From Mycoplasmopsis gallinacea (GTDB taxonomy: Bacteria; Bacillota_I; Bacilli_A; Mycoplasmatales; Metamycoplasmataceae): DNA of 64,000 nt. Below the pieces are notes generated by a model. It did no database searches, was not told the origin of the DNA, and was given only the letters and a program-made list of their open reading frames with translations. The stretch is from the NCBI RefSeq assembly GCF_900660495.1, contig NZ_LR214950.1, positions 620,001 through 684,000 of the forward strand. The letters are read 5' to 3'. Shown here one piece after another: positions 10,320 through 22,850 of the stretch. The position numbers were made by a program, and so were the translations under genes. Position 1 is the first letter of the stretch; every line of letters starts with the position of its first letter.

Positions 10320-12442
10320 TAATTACCTACTTTCATTTTTGATTTAATAACGCTTGAAATTGTGTCAATTGCTGATAATTCACTGTAATTTGAATCAGTT
10401 AAGTTATAAGCAATTTTGATAATTCCATCTTTAACCACAAAGTTATAACTGCTTTGGTTAGCAAGTGAAGTTGAGATGAATTTTGAAGTTTCTACTAAGG
10501 AGTTAATGAAGTTTTTGTTTTTATCAACAAGAAGAATTGAATTGTTTTTGTTTTGAAGTTCATCGATATCATCTTGGGTGTAATTTGCATTTGAAGTTGA
10601 AGAATATGGGTTTTTCTCTTTTTTAAGTCTTTCAATGAAATCTGCTTCCTTAAGAGTCGCTGCAATAATTTGGTTTTTGCTTTGAGTACTTGTAAGTTTA
10701 GAAACTATGTCAAAGTATGATTTATTTCCATTAGCAATGTTTTTTAAATCTTCATGTACGTAGTATTTAAGATTATCTAATGAATCAATGGTTGTGGTTC
10801 TAACAAGCTTAATTCCTTTATCTGTAAGCACCAATTTAGCATCAGCAAATTCATCTACGCTATAAACAAATGATTGGAAGTTTTGTGCATTTAACTCAAT
10901 ATTGAAAGTTTTGTTAAATGTACTTAAAATGTATTGATTTCATTGTGCAGCAGATAAGTTTTTGATGTAGCTTTCAATTTCTCTGTTAATTAACTCAATT
11001 TTACTTGCAGCTTGATTTTTATCAGTGATAGTTTTAGCTTCCTCGATTAATTTAGCAATTTTTTGGTTAATTTCCTCGTTAACAGTTGGAAGTTTGTAAA
11101 GGTTAGCAAGTGAAACTGAAGGTAATTTGTTTGTATCTTTTTCAAAAACTTGATCAGAAATCATAGCTAAAGCTGTTTTCACATCTGAAGAAATAATGCT
11201 TGAGTAAGATTGAATTCCATTTGTGCCAAGATTATCTTTTGAGGAAAGAGTTAAAGCTTTAAGGAATGTTTCGTATTGAGTTTTAGCTTTTTTACCTGCT
11301 TCTGAACTATTTGCAAGGTATTGCTCAGCTTTTTTGAAACCTTTAAGCACGTCTAAGTTATTTACAATTTCAAAACCATTTGCATTATCACTTGAATCAA
11401 TGATTGCAACTTTGTTTAAGTTAATTAATTGAGTTTTAGCTTCATCACTAAATGTTCATGGAAGTTCTAAGTTAGAATTATAAACCCCAGGTAATAAAAC
11501 TTCAGTGTTAATTACAAGTGTGTTGTTATTGAAAAATTCTTCTAAGTATGCATCAGCAGATGTTCTTGATTCAATAAATGATTTAGTTAAGAAAGTAGTT
11601 ACCTTGCCATTTTCACCAACGAAGTAGTTTGTGTTTTCTTTAAGTCATGGGAAAGGGTTGTCACCTTTTTGCACAAGAACTTTAGCTTGTCCATTAGCAT
11701 CTTTAATTTGATTTCCTGAAACATCCTTTGCATAAACTGTTTTATTAGCAATTCTTTGCACTTCTGATTTATCAAGTGTAGTTACTGCAACTTTAAAACT
11801 GTTTTTAGCAATATCTTCAATTTCTTTAAAAGTTAAATATTCAACTGCTTCAGCTTCTGTGTTGCTTTTTCCATAGTTGTCAGTTTGGATAGTTTTGATA
11901 AATTGACTATTTCAATTTTCATATCCATAAACTTTTTTGAAGTTGCTAATTAAATCACTAATGATTTTTTGTTTTGTGTTTCTAATTTCGCTAATGCTTT
12001 TAAGAGCAATCCCTGTGTTAGCACTTTTTCCACTTGGAAGAGAAGCGTTATAAAGTTCTTGATATTGGACTGAAGCTGCTGCTTCTTTTTCATATCAGTA
12101 ATAAATTGCTTGCTTGTAAAGATTTTCAAGTTCTTCTGCAGTTGTAACCTTTTTATCATTTAAAAGTGTCATTGTTTGATCGACTGTTAAATTTGCTGTT
12201 TTATTACCATTGAAAGTTGCTACTGATGTATTTCCAGCAAGAGCTTGATTGTAAGTTACGCTAGTTACATTAACAGCAAGCGGAACAACAATAGCTGTTA
12301 CCACACCCACACCTAAAACTGAAAGAGCAGCAATTGTGCCCTTGTTTCTTCTTTTTTGAGATGTGCTAATTTGTTTTTTTGAGTCGTGGTTAGAATTTTT
12401 TTCAGCTAATCTTTCAAAAAAAGATTTTTGTCTTTTTGCCAT
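10319..12442 (-). CDS. p80: HinT-interacting membrane complex protein P80
   Basis: 707 residues. The N-terminal 35 residues are basic and cytoplasmic (KRQKSFFERLAEK, KRRNKG), followed by one membrane helix (about residues 37-60, GTIAALSVLGVGVVTAIVVPL) and a long helical ectodomain. There is no lipobox Cys, so it is a type II anchored protein, unlike P60. It is the first gene of the p80-p60-hinT operon, with ribosome-binding site AAGGAG before the ATG. The next gene upstream is divergent, so the promoter lies in the 105-bp AT-rich gap. Function beyond scaffolding HinT at the membrane is unknown. Confidence 0.8.
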
Positions 12443-12547
12443 ATTACTCCTTATCTTTTAATATTTATAAATATTAAATAGTTAATTTAAATTATACTAA
12501 AAATGTAATTTTTTGTATTTGTGTAATATTAAAATATAATTTAAGCT

Positions 12548-13138
12548 ATGAAAGAAAATAATGGAATTAAAGCTTTATTAAAATTTGACCAAATTGCAAG
12601 AAGCTTGCAATTTACTTACTCACTTTTAGGTCATACTAAAAGTGATTTAAAGTCTAAAAACATCAACTTAAATAAGCTTGATGTTGCTATTGTATTTAAT
12701 GATTTTATTAAGCTTAAAATGCACTACAAGGACCAAATTTTGCTTGATCAAGAAAGTAGCGTAACTTCTCCATTTTATTACTTTTACTACCTAAATGTAA
12801 GGATTTACCTTAACTTACTTATCCCTTCAAATGAGTTAATTTTTGAAAGTAAAAAAATAGAGTCTTTAAAAAACTCTTTTAACAAAAAATTTAACAAAAT
12901 GAATATTTCAAATTTATATGACGCAATTTATAGTGATGAGCCAGATGTTTGAATTTTTATTTATTTGGACAACGAAACTTCGAAGTTAGAAATGGCTAAA
13001 TTTTCAAACATTAACCCAAGTTATTATAGTATTTTTGAATATAGTCCAGGAATTAACTTTCCTTACTTTAAAAAGCTTGAAAAGTTATAAAAAAAAGCAG
13101 CTCCCTATTTTCACCTTTCGGCTATCGTCGGCACTAAG
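12548..13138 (+). CDS. Uncharacterised protein; 3' end antisense to 5S rRNA
   Basis: 196 residues with one UGA Trp (12950-12952). No family recognised; it is Lys/Asn/Tyr-rich, has no signal peptide and looks cytoplasmic. TATAAT at 12535-12540 is only 7 nt before the ATG and there is no Shine-Dalgarno, so the mRNA is probably leaderless. The frame does not stop before the 5S gene on the opposite strand: about the last 14 codons read the 3' part of that gene backwards to TAA at 13136-13138. The native C-terminus may therefore have been lost when the 5S region was duplicated. Confidence 0.65.
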
Positions 13139-13196
13139 AGGCTTAACTACTGAGTTCGGAATGGTATCAGGTGATCCCTCTTGCTATTGCTACTAG
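13096..13196 (-). rRNA. rrf: 5S ribosomal RNA, copy 1
   Basis: The minus strand carries conserved 5S segments: GATCACCTGATACC, CCGAACTCAGTAGTTAAG, TGCCGACGATAG and a terminal helix pairing AGTAGC with GCTGCT. The 3' end is followed by a T-run acting as terminator. Comparison of flank positions suggests copy 1 is one base shorter than copy 2, near position 13140 (flank offset 327 on one side, 328 on the other). The ends are estimates. Confidence 0.88.
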
Positions 13197-13203
13197 TGAA
13201 ATT

Positions 13204-13236
13204 ATTATAACACCATTTTTTAAAACGCAAAACAAT
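13204..13236 (-). promoter_or_regulatory. 5S copy 1 promoter
   Basis: On the minus strand, TATAAT (13204-13209) lies within the phrase AAAAATGGTGTTATAATAATTT, with a T-rich -35 (TTTTGC) 17 bp upstream. The same phrase occurs before copy 2 and before the 16S gene. Confidence 0.75.
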
Positions 13237-13317
13237 TTTTCAAAAAATTTTTCTATTTTTTAATGTAATAAAAATGTGCCCTTTCTTTATTAGCATTATT
13301 ATTTTATACAACGGACA

Positions 13318-13358
13318 CAAAAAATTACGCGTTTAAACTTTGTGCGTGATTTTTTATT
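13318..13358. terminator. Hairpin between the two 5S genes
   Basis: AAAATTACGC pairs with GCGTGATTTT (one G-T) around an 11-13 nt loop, with T-runs on both strands. It can stop transcription leaving 5S copy 2 (minus). The rest of the 230-bp gap is AT-rich with no gene seen. Confidence 0.6.
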
Positions 13359-13421
13359 TTTAGAAATTACTTGGAAACTTAAAAAGCAATAGCAAGAAAA
13401 TATAACTAAAAGTTATAAAAA

Positions 13422-13524
13422 AAAGCAGCTCCCTATTTTCACCTTTCGGCTATCGTCGGCACTAAGAGGCTTAACTACTGAGTTCGGAATGGTATCAGGT
13501 GATCCCTCTTGCTATTGCTACTAG
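13422..13524 (-). rRNA. rrf: 5S ribosomal RNA, copy 2
   Basis: Same gene as copy 1, displaced by about 328 bp; near-identity extends beyond the gene into the T-run terminator (3' side) and the promoter (5' side), so a whole transcription unit was duplicated. On the minus strand it reads away from rsmG, whose promoter abuts its own. Ends are estimated from the terminal helix. Confidence 0.9.
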
Positions 13525-13531
13525 TGAAATT

Positions 13532-13564
13532 ATTATAACACCATTTTTAAAAAACAAAAATATT
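13532..13564 (-). promoter_or_regulatory. 5S copy 2 promoter
   Basis: Minus-strand TATAAT at 13532-13537 in the phrase AAAAATGGTGTTATAATAATTT, with TTTTTG 17 bp upstream; nearly the same as 16S promoter P2. Confidence 0.78.
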
Positions 13565-13582
13565 TTTCTTTATAATTTTAAT

Positions 13583-14278
13583 ATGTTTAAAAATAAAGTA
13601 CAAGAATTGTGTTTACAAAATAATTGAGATTTTAATCTTTTCGAAAAATATGTAAGCTTAATTGAAGAAAAAAATAAGGTAATGAATCTTACTGGTTTTT
13701 CCGGTGATAGATTGTGGCAAGAAGGGATTTATGAATCTTTAATTTTTATGAATGCTATAACTGAGCACACTTGTAATGGAGTTATTTTAGATATTGGAGC
13801 TGGTGCAGGGTTTCCATCTATTCCTTATGTTTTAACCAAACCTAATAATAAAATAGTAATTTATGAACCTCTTAAAAAAAGGGTGGATTTTTTAAATTTA
13901 GTAATCCAGGAACTAAATTTAGATAACTGAGTAAGTATACAAATTAAAAGGGTTGAAGAAGAAGAGCAAAAAAATATTTTTGACATCGTAACTGCAAGAG
14001 CAGTTAGCGATGTGCGTTCATTACTTATGGCTGCTTTTCATACAGTTAAACTTGAGGGTAAAATGAGCTTAATAAAAGGTAAAAATTTAGCTAAAGAAGT
14101 TGAACAAGCACAAGATATTTTAAAAATGCTTAAATATGAAATGAATATTTTCGACCTTAAAATGGATGGAGTGGATAAAGAAAATAAAGTTATTGAGATA
14201 ACTAAAAAAAGATCGACACCGAAGCAATTCCCTTTTAAATGAAAAGATATAGTAAAAAACAAAAATAATAAAGGATAA
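13583..14278 (+). CDS. rsmG: 16S rRNA 7-methylguanosine methyltransferase RsmG
   Basis: 231 residues, typical of RsmG (GidB), which methylates N7 of G527 in 16S rRNA using S-adenosylmethionine. The SAM-binding motif [13 protein letters not shown] lies near residues 72-84; N-terminal helices containing NKVMNLTGF and the motif [11 protein letters not shown] fit the family. UGA Trp codons occur. TATAAT at 13571-13576 sits 6 nt before the ATG and no Shine-Dalgarno is seen, suggesting a leaderless mRNA. The next gene starts 2 bp after the stop, so they form an operon of rRNA-modifying enzymes. Confidence 0.95.
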
Positions 14279-14280
14279 AA

Positions 14281-15207
14281 ATGATTGAACTTGAAGTTAA
14301 GTATAAAGAAAGAATTGATAAATACATTGCAAATAACACTGATTTATCAAGAAGTGATATTAAACAGCTAATCGAGCAAAGAGCAGTTTATATCAATGAA
14401 ACAAATGTAATTAAACCTAAATATATTGTTAGAGAAGGTCAAATTATTAAAATTGTGAAATTGCTTGATAAAGAAATTAAAATTGAACCCCAAGAAATGG
14501 AGCTAAACATTGTTTATCAAGATGATCATTTAATTGTGCTTAATAAACCTTCTGGATTAATTGTGCACCCAGCTCCAGGTCATTATGAAAAGACGTTAGT
14601 AAATGGTCTTTTATACCATTTTAAAAATAATTTATCTAATGAAAATGGACTTTTACGCCCTGGAATTGTGCATAGAATTGATAAAGACACTAGTGGTCTT
14701 TTACTTGTTGCAAAAACAAATGAAGCACACAAAAAACTTGCTGAAAAATTTGTAACTCACGATATTAAAAGAAGCTATGTTGCAATTGTAGATGGTGTGT
14801 TAACAGATAAAAAACTTAAGTTAAACTTACCAATTGGTAGAGATGTAAAAGATCGTCAAAAAATGACAATCACACATCAAAATTCAAAAGAAGCAATAAC
14901 ACATGTAGAGCTTCTAAAAACCTTTTACATTGATAAAATGCCTAAATCATTAGTGAAATGTGAATTAGAAACTGGTAGAACTCACCAAATTAGAGTTCAT
15001 ATGGCTTATGTAAAAAACCCGGTTTATGGAGATGAAGTATATGGGAAAAAAGTTGATGATTTTGGTCAAAGACTTCATGCATATAAATTAGATTTTATGC
15101 ACCCATTCACAGGTGAACAAATGACTTTTTATGCAATGCCGCCAGCAGAATTTAATGTTTCAGGATTCGATTTTTCCGAACTTGTAAAAGTAAAGAACTC
15201 TATATAA
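14281..15207 (+). CDS. rluD: RluA/RluD-family 23S rRNA pseudouridine synthase
   Basis: 308 residues. An N-terminal S4 RNA-binding domain (about 15-70) is followed by the pseudouridine synthase domain with catalytic motif HRIDKDTSGLLLVAKT (Asp is the active-site residue), GRTHQIRVHM, and the early motif LIVLNKPSGLIVHPAPGH. Length and order fit RluD-type enzymes that isomerise uridines in 23S rRNA; which uridines cannot be told. It begins 2 bp after rsmG, and AAAGGATAA at that junction serves as ribosome-binding site. Confidence 0.93.
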   Translation: MIELEVKYKERIDKYIANNTDLSRSDIKQLIEQRAVYINETNVIKPKYIVREGQIIKIVKLLDKEIKIEPQEMELNIVYQDDHLIVLNKPSGLIVHPAPGHYEKTLVNGLLYHFKNNLSNENGLLRPGIVHRIDKDTSGLLLVAKTNEAHKKLAEKFVTHDIKRSYVAIVDGVLTDKKLKLNLPIGRDVKDRQKMTITHQNSKEAITHVELLKTFYIDKMPKSLVKCELETGRTHQIRVHMAYVKNPVYGDEVYGKKVDDFGQRLHAYKLDFMHPFTGEQMTFYAMPPAEFNVSGFDFSELVKVKNSI

Positions 15208-15239
15208 TATAGATATCCTAAATTAAAAAGGAGAAAAGA

Positions 15240-16124
15240 ATGATTAATTCTAAAGATTTAATAAGTAAATTTCAAAAAGTATCTCATCTTTGAGATGCTA
15301 AAACCAAAAAAGTCTTTCGTTACTTTATTTTTGGATTTATTTTTGTTTTATTTGCATGATTTGCATTACAACTTTCTTTAACAATCTTAATATTTGTAGA
15401 GCAAGATGTATTATTTCAACAATTAAAAACATCTAATACTAATTTTTCAGATTCAGATATAAGAACAATTGTTAATTCACAAAAAGCACATACATTGATT
15501 AAAGCAATTTTAAACTTAGCTTTATGCTCTTATTTTGTATTTAGAACAATTACTTGTTATAAAGAAAAAAGTTTTGCTAATTTATCTACTTTTGTTGTTC
15601 TTTTTGTATTTATTTCATCAATTTACTCAATATCAACATTCTTTTATACATTATTAAAAGGTGGATATGATGGTGTTGGGGCATCAGGTGTCAATAGAGC
15701 TATTTTAGCTATTTACATCTTAGAACTTATTCTTTCAATCGGATCAGTTTATTTAGCGTTAAATATTATGAGAATTATTAATGTTTTCAGATACGTAAGA
15801 TTCCAAGAAGCTGCACAAGAACTTACAAAAATCTTTAATGCAAGTGCCGGAAATACAATTTTTGATAATTCACACGCAACAACAAATCCATTTACAGGGT
15901 TTAACAACGAAAATACAGCAACCAACAATTTTAGTGCTGAAAAAACAAATGAAGAACAAACCAAAAAAGATGAAATTATTAAAAAATTATTTGATTTACC
16001 TAATGATAAACTTTATGAAATTGCAGAAAAAATGCATATTTTCGGATATAAAGATATGGATAAAGAAACATTAGTAAATACAATTTATAATTATTCAAAA
16101 CAAAGTCAAAAAGAAGAAAAATAA
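15240..16124 (+). CDS. Four-helix membrane protein with SAP/Rho-N-like C-terminal tail
   Basis: 294 residues, start chosen for AAGGAG at 15228-15233. Four predicted membrane helices (about 25-53, 87-106, 115-142, 157-187), then an Asn/Thr-rich linker and a C-terminal helical segment (about 247-290). The tail, with pattern LPNDKLYEIAEKMHIFGY followed by DKETLVNTI, resembles the short SAP/Rho-N fold that often binds nucleic acid. No full-length family recognised. It follows rluD after 32 bp and may be co-transcribed. A membrane anchor linked to a possible nucleic-acid-binding tail is inference from pattern only. Confidence 0.75.
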
Positions 16125-16151
16125 TAGAGCTTAACGCTCTATTATTTTTTT
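16124..16151 (+). terminator. Terminator after the four-helix membrane protein
   Basis: AATAGAGC pairs with GCTCTATT around a 5-nt loop, followed by a T-run. Confidence 0.85.
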
Positions 16152-16395
16152 ATGTGTTTTAACCTTAACTAAGTATTTCCAAGTTGTAAGGATGTTAATA
16201 ACGAATATCCCTATTATATAGATGTATTTGTCATTATTGCCTTAAAAATTACTATAACCAGAGTTCGGGCATAAAACAGCAATTATGTAAGAATTTAGTT
16301 TCCAAGTTAATCTCTCATAAAAACGAATATACCTACAATTAATGTGTATTCGTTTTTGAATACTTTCGATTACATAGATAGGTACTAAGGGTTAT
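16152..16395. repeat. Gene-free gap with one good and one degenerate copy of a hairpin repeat
   Basis: No gene seen. A hairpin at 16321-16357 (AAACGAATATACC arm, GTGTATTCGTTTT arm) closely matches the terminator at 6811. A decayed version occurs at 16199-16236 (AACGAATATCCCT...GTATTTGTC). Each of the two is preceded at different distances by TTTCCAAGTT (16178 and 16304). This looks like a duplicated, decaying small element. Confidence 0.5.
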
Positions 16396-16396
16396 A

Positions 16397-16435
16397 AAAA
16401 ATACCATATTCTAAAACTAGAGCATGGTATTTCGC
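16397..16435 (-). terminator. Terminator of pepA
   Basis: On the minus strand, AATACCAT pairs with ATGGTATT followed by TTTT, right after the pepA stop. Confidence 0.8.
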
Positions 16436-16445
16436 AAATAATAAA

Positions 16446-17822
<1,377 letters not shown>

Positions 17823-17897
17823 TTTCTAAATATCCTTTCAATTTTTATTTTTATAAATTTATTTTACTATTTTTGTTAAATAATGCTTATTTTTTTA

Positions 17898-17928
17898 TAA
17901 AAAAAGAAGCAAGTAACGCTTCTTAAAA
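17898..17928 (-). terminator. Terminator of lysS
   Basis: On the minus strand AAGAAGC pairs with GCTTCTT, then a long T-run, just past the lysS stop. Confidence 0.87.
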
Positions 17929-17933
17929 TTAAC

Positions 17934-19400
<1,467 letters not shown>

Positions 19401-19674
19401 TTTAGTACCTCTATTTAATTCTAAAATTTTCTTTTTTATCATATAAAATGTAAATTCTTTTTTTAATTATATTTTATTTCTCTAATAATATTCAAAATTC
19501 AAAAAAGAAATTATTTTATTATAACTACTAATATTTATCACTAATAATTAGTTAGTTTAAATCTCATAATTAAGTTATATTTTTATCAAAATTTTTATTA
19601 AAAAACACCTAATAGCGCTGTTTTTATATGCTAAAAGGAAATTTGTTATATCATTATTAATAACAAAGGATTTT

Positions 19675-22504
19675 ATGAATTTATCAAAAGAACAAGTTAG
19701 CATTATAGAAAAACTGAAACAAGGTTTGAACTTAAAAATTAATGCGGTAGCAGGAAGCGGAAAAACTACAACTATATTAAGAATTGCAGATAATTTTAAA
19801 GACAAAAAAATCTTGTTTTTTACTTATAACCGTAGATTAATGGAAGAAACTCAAGAAAGAGCAAATCTTCAGGGCCTTTATAATTTAGATATTTTTACAA
19901 TTCACTCATTTTGTAATCAAAAATATGGCGAAAGAGCAAATACTGACGATGGTCTTATTTCGGTGATTAAAAAAGATAAACAACCACTACGTCATAGTGA
20001 TATAAATTATGATTTTATTGTTGTAGATGAAGCCCAAGATCTTAATTTTATTTACTTTTTCTTTATCAAAAAAGTAATGGCAGAAAATCAAAATAAAGAT
20101 TATCAAATTGTTATTCTTGGTGACGATAAGCAATGTATTTATGGATTTTTAGGTGCTGATCCTAGGTATTTAACTCTTGCTGATAGGGTTTTTCAAAATA
20201 AACACCCTTGAGATGAAGCTGAACTTAGTAAAAGCTTTAGATTAAATAAAAACTTTACTGACTTTATTAATGTTTTCTTTTACAAAAATGAAAACATAAT
20301 TGAAGGTGTAGCTAAAAATGAAAATAATGAAAAAATCAGATATTACTTTGCTAATTATGAAAAAGAAGTACGCCAGCTTAGCAATATTATCATTAATAAA
20401 ATTCTAGAATATGGGGCTGAAAACGTTTTAATCCTATCTCCTAGTGTCGAAAAGAGTTCTAAGATCCAAAATATCACCAATACAATCTCGGAGATTGTTC
20501 GTCAAGAAGGTTTAGATGAAATTCATTTTCACTTAACAAAAAATGAAGATGATTTAAACAAAGGTGATGAGTTTTTGAAAAATAAAGTTTTAGTTTCAAC
20601 TTATAACCAAGCTAAAGGAATTGAAAGAGATGTAGTTTTTGTCTTTGGTTTTGATAGAAGTTACTACAAATATTATGCTAAAAATGAAAGGCAAGATACG
20701 CCTCAAAATATTCTTTACGTTGCTTGTACAAGGGCAAAAAAAGGAAACTTGATTAGTTCATGATGTGCAAAATAAGTTTTTTAAATGAATTGATTCAAAT
20801 AAAGTTATAAATAGACAAGATTTAGTAGAGCTTCAGAATGCAAAAGAGCTTTTTGAAGTTATTAAATTAGAATCATATGAAGAAGAAATAGAAGAAGATA
20901 CTACTAATTTTGGAGCAGTTGATCTTGTAAAGTTTTTAGATTACAAGCTTGAAAACTTTATTAAAAGTAAAATTGTGATTCAAAAATACGAAAGCTTAGC
21001 TAAAGAAATTAACACTGATTTTTTCAAGAACATCACAAGCCAAATTACAGTTTCTAGAAACAAAGTTTATACAGAAGATGTATCTTCAATTAATGGTGCT
21101 TTAGTAACTGTTAATGCTATGATTAAAAAGAACAAAGAAGAGTTTTTTAATAGAATCGCAAAAAGTATTAAAACTGTTGTTTCAGCTACTAATCCAAGAG
21201 ATAAGGTGAATTTTAGCAAGGAAGAAATTAAGCAAATTTATGAATGTTGCCAAAAAATCAGTATTAATAAAGACTTGAATCCGCAATGACTTTTATATGT
21301 AACAAATGCCTTAATGACAGTTCAATCGAAAAATGTAGCAATTTTTAGACAAATTGCATATAGTGATTGTACATGAATGGAAAGTAGGAGTCTTGTTTAC
21401 TTAGATAAATTATTTAATAGAATTTTCAATAATAATCTTGCAAATATTGAATTTGAGGTTGAAAAGAGAGCTAAAGTATTTAAAAATGGGCTTGATCGAA
21501 ACATCATTGGGTTTATTGATGCTATTGATGATAAAAATAAAATTGTTTATGAATTTAAATTTGTCAATGATGTTCAAAACGATCACTTTAAACAACTTGC
21601 AGTCTATAAATATTTATTATTAAAAACTGATTATGAAAAGTATAAAGATTATAAATTTGTGCTTTATAACATTAAAAACAACTTTGCTTATGAATTATTA
21701 ACAAGTGAAGAAGATATTGATTTAATTGTTGATTTAATGCTTGAAAATAAGATTAAAGAAAATAGAAGCGATGAAATTAATGATGCTGCATTTATTGAAA
21801 AAGCAAACTCTACAGAAAGCATAGACTTATTGCTTAATGATTTAAATAAAAATATTAGCATGATCAATATGCATTTAAAAAATCTTCAAACTGAATCTTT
21901 GGTATTTTTAGGAAATGAAGAATTTGAACAAAAAACTAATGAATCAATATCGCTTGAAGAAACAGATAAAAAACAATATGTGATTTTTGATTTTGAGACT
22001 TGATCACGCCAAACACCTGTCCAAATTGGAATTTTAGTCACTGATGGAAAGCAGGTTTTAAAGCATGAAAGTCACTACATTAATAGCGATGGAGGGCAAA
22101 TTAATCCTGCCGCGAAAAAAGCAGCAAATGTTGAATATTTAAAAGTATATTTAGCAGATCCTTTCCCTAAAGTTTGAGAAAAAATCAAGCATTATTTTAA
22201 TGGAGATTATATCTGCATAGCTCACAATGCAAGTTATGATGTAGATGTACTAAAAAAAGTTTTTGAAAGATATGAAATTATAGGTGATCCATTTTTATAT
22301 GTAGATAGTCTAGCTTATGCAAAACATCACTTAAAACTTACTTCTTATAAACAAGAAGTTTTAGCAAGGCATTTTGGGATTCAATACAACGCTCACAATG
22401 CAAATGATGATGTAGCTTGCCTTTTTCAGATTCTACAAAAACTTGATTTTTTCAAAAACACTCAAAAGCACATAATTAAACAATTTAATCAAAAAAGCAA
22501 ATAG
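19675..22504 (+). pseudogene. UvrD-like helicase + RecB-like nuclease + DEDDh exonuclease fusion, one frameshift
   Basis: Repaired length about 942 residues. The helicase part (1-365) has Walker A AGSGKTTT (about 26), Walker B VVDEAQD (about 117), GDDKQCIYGF (about 150), STYNQAKGIERD and YVACTRAKK (about 350): superfamily 1, UvrD/Rep type but short. The middle (about 600-700) shows GFIDAIDD, YEFKF and QLAVY, matching the D, ExK and QxxxY motifs of RecB/AddA PD-(D/E)XK nucleases. The C-terminus (770-942) has IFDFET, HNASYDVDVL and HNANDDVA, the three DEDDh exonuclease motifs. An A7 run at 20736-20742 carries one extra base: frame 1 stops at about 20775, while frame 2 continues through VHDVQNKFFKW. 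If expressed, it would be a one-chain DNA-end-processing machine; mollicutes generally lack RecBCD/AddAB. Confidence 0.83.
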
Positions 22505-22524
22505 ATTTATTTCTATTTGCTTTT
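22497..22524. terminator. Bidirectional terminator between convergent genes
   Basis: GCAAATAGA pairs with TCTATTTGC, with T-run on the plus strand and A-run before it, overlapping the helicase stop and next to the stop of the minus-strand gene. Confidence 0.82.
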
Positions 22525-22756
22525 AATTTGCATTACTTTGATCTTTTTCAAAAAGTTTAATACCTTTAAGTTGTGCTTTATAGTAAATATTTTGCAATGA
22601 AATCACTAAAACTAAAATAACAATTATTGGTATTAAAGCAGCTTCTAAAACCCATGAAACAAACCCTCATATTGACACACCAATTAATGCTAAAGAAATT
22701 AAAAGTAGTGAAAATAAGAAGAATTTAAGCAATTTTTTTGTTTTTTCTATATCCAT
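22523..22756 (-). CDS. Small two-helix membrane protein
   Basis: 77 residues from a good ribosome-binding site (GGGGAG). Two hydrophobic helices (about 11-35 and 38-58) between a Lys-rich N-terminus (MDIEKTKK) and a charged tail; W at UGA. Convergent with the helicase-nuclease gene and divergent from lplA. No family recognised; possibly a small inner-membrane subunit. Confidence 0.7.
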
Positions 22757-22850
22757 TCTCTCCCCTTTTAGATATGAAAATTTTATGCAAAATACTGTTT
22801 TGAAATCATTATTCCTTTTTTTAATTATAAATGTTTTATATACTATTATT

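Noticed and set aside
22785-22850. Longer N-terminus for lplA
   Set aside because: It would add a hydrophobic stretch not found in the family, and the -10 box TATACT lies inside it just before the chosen ATG.
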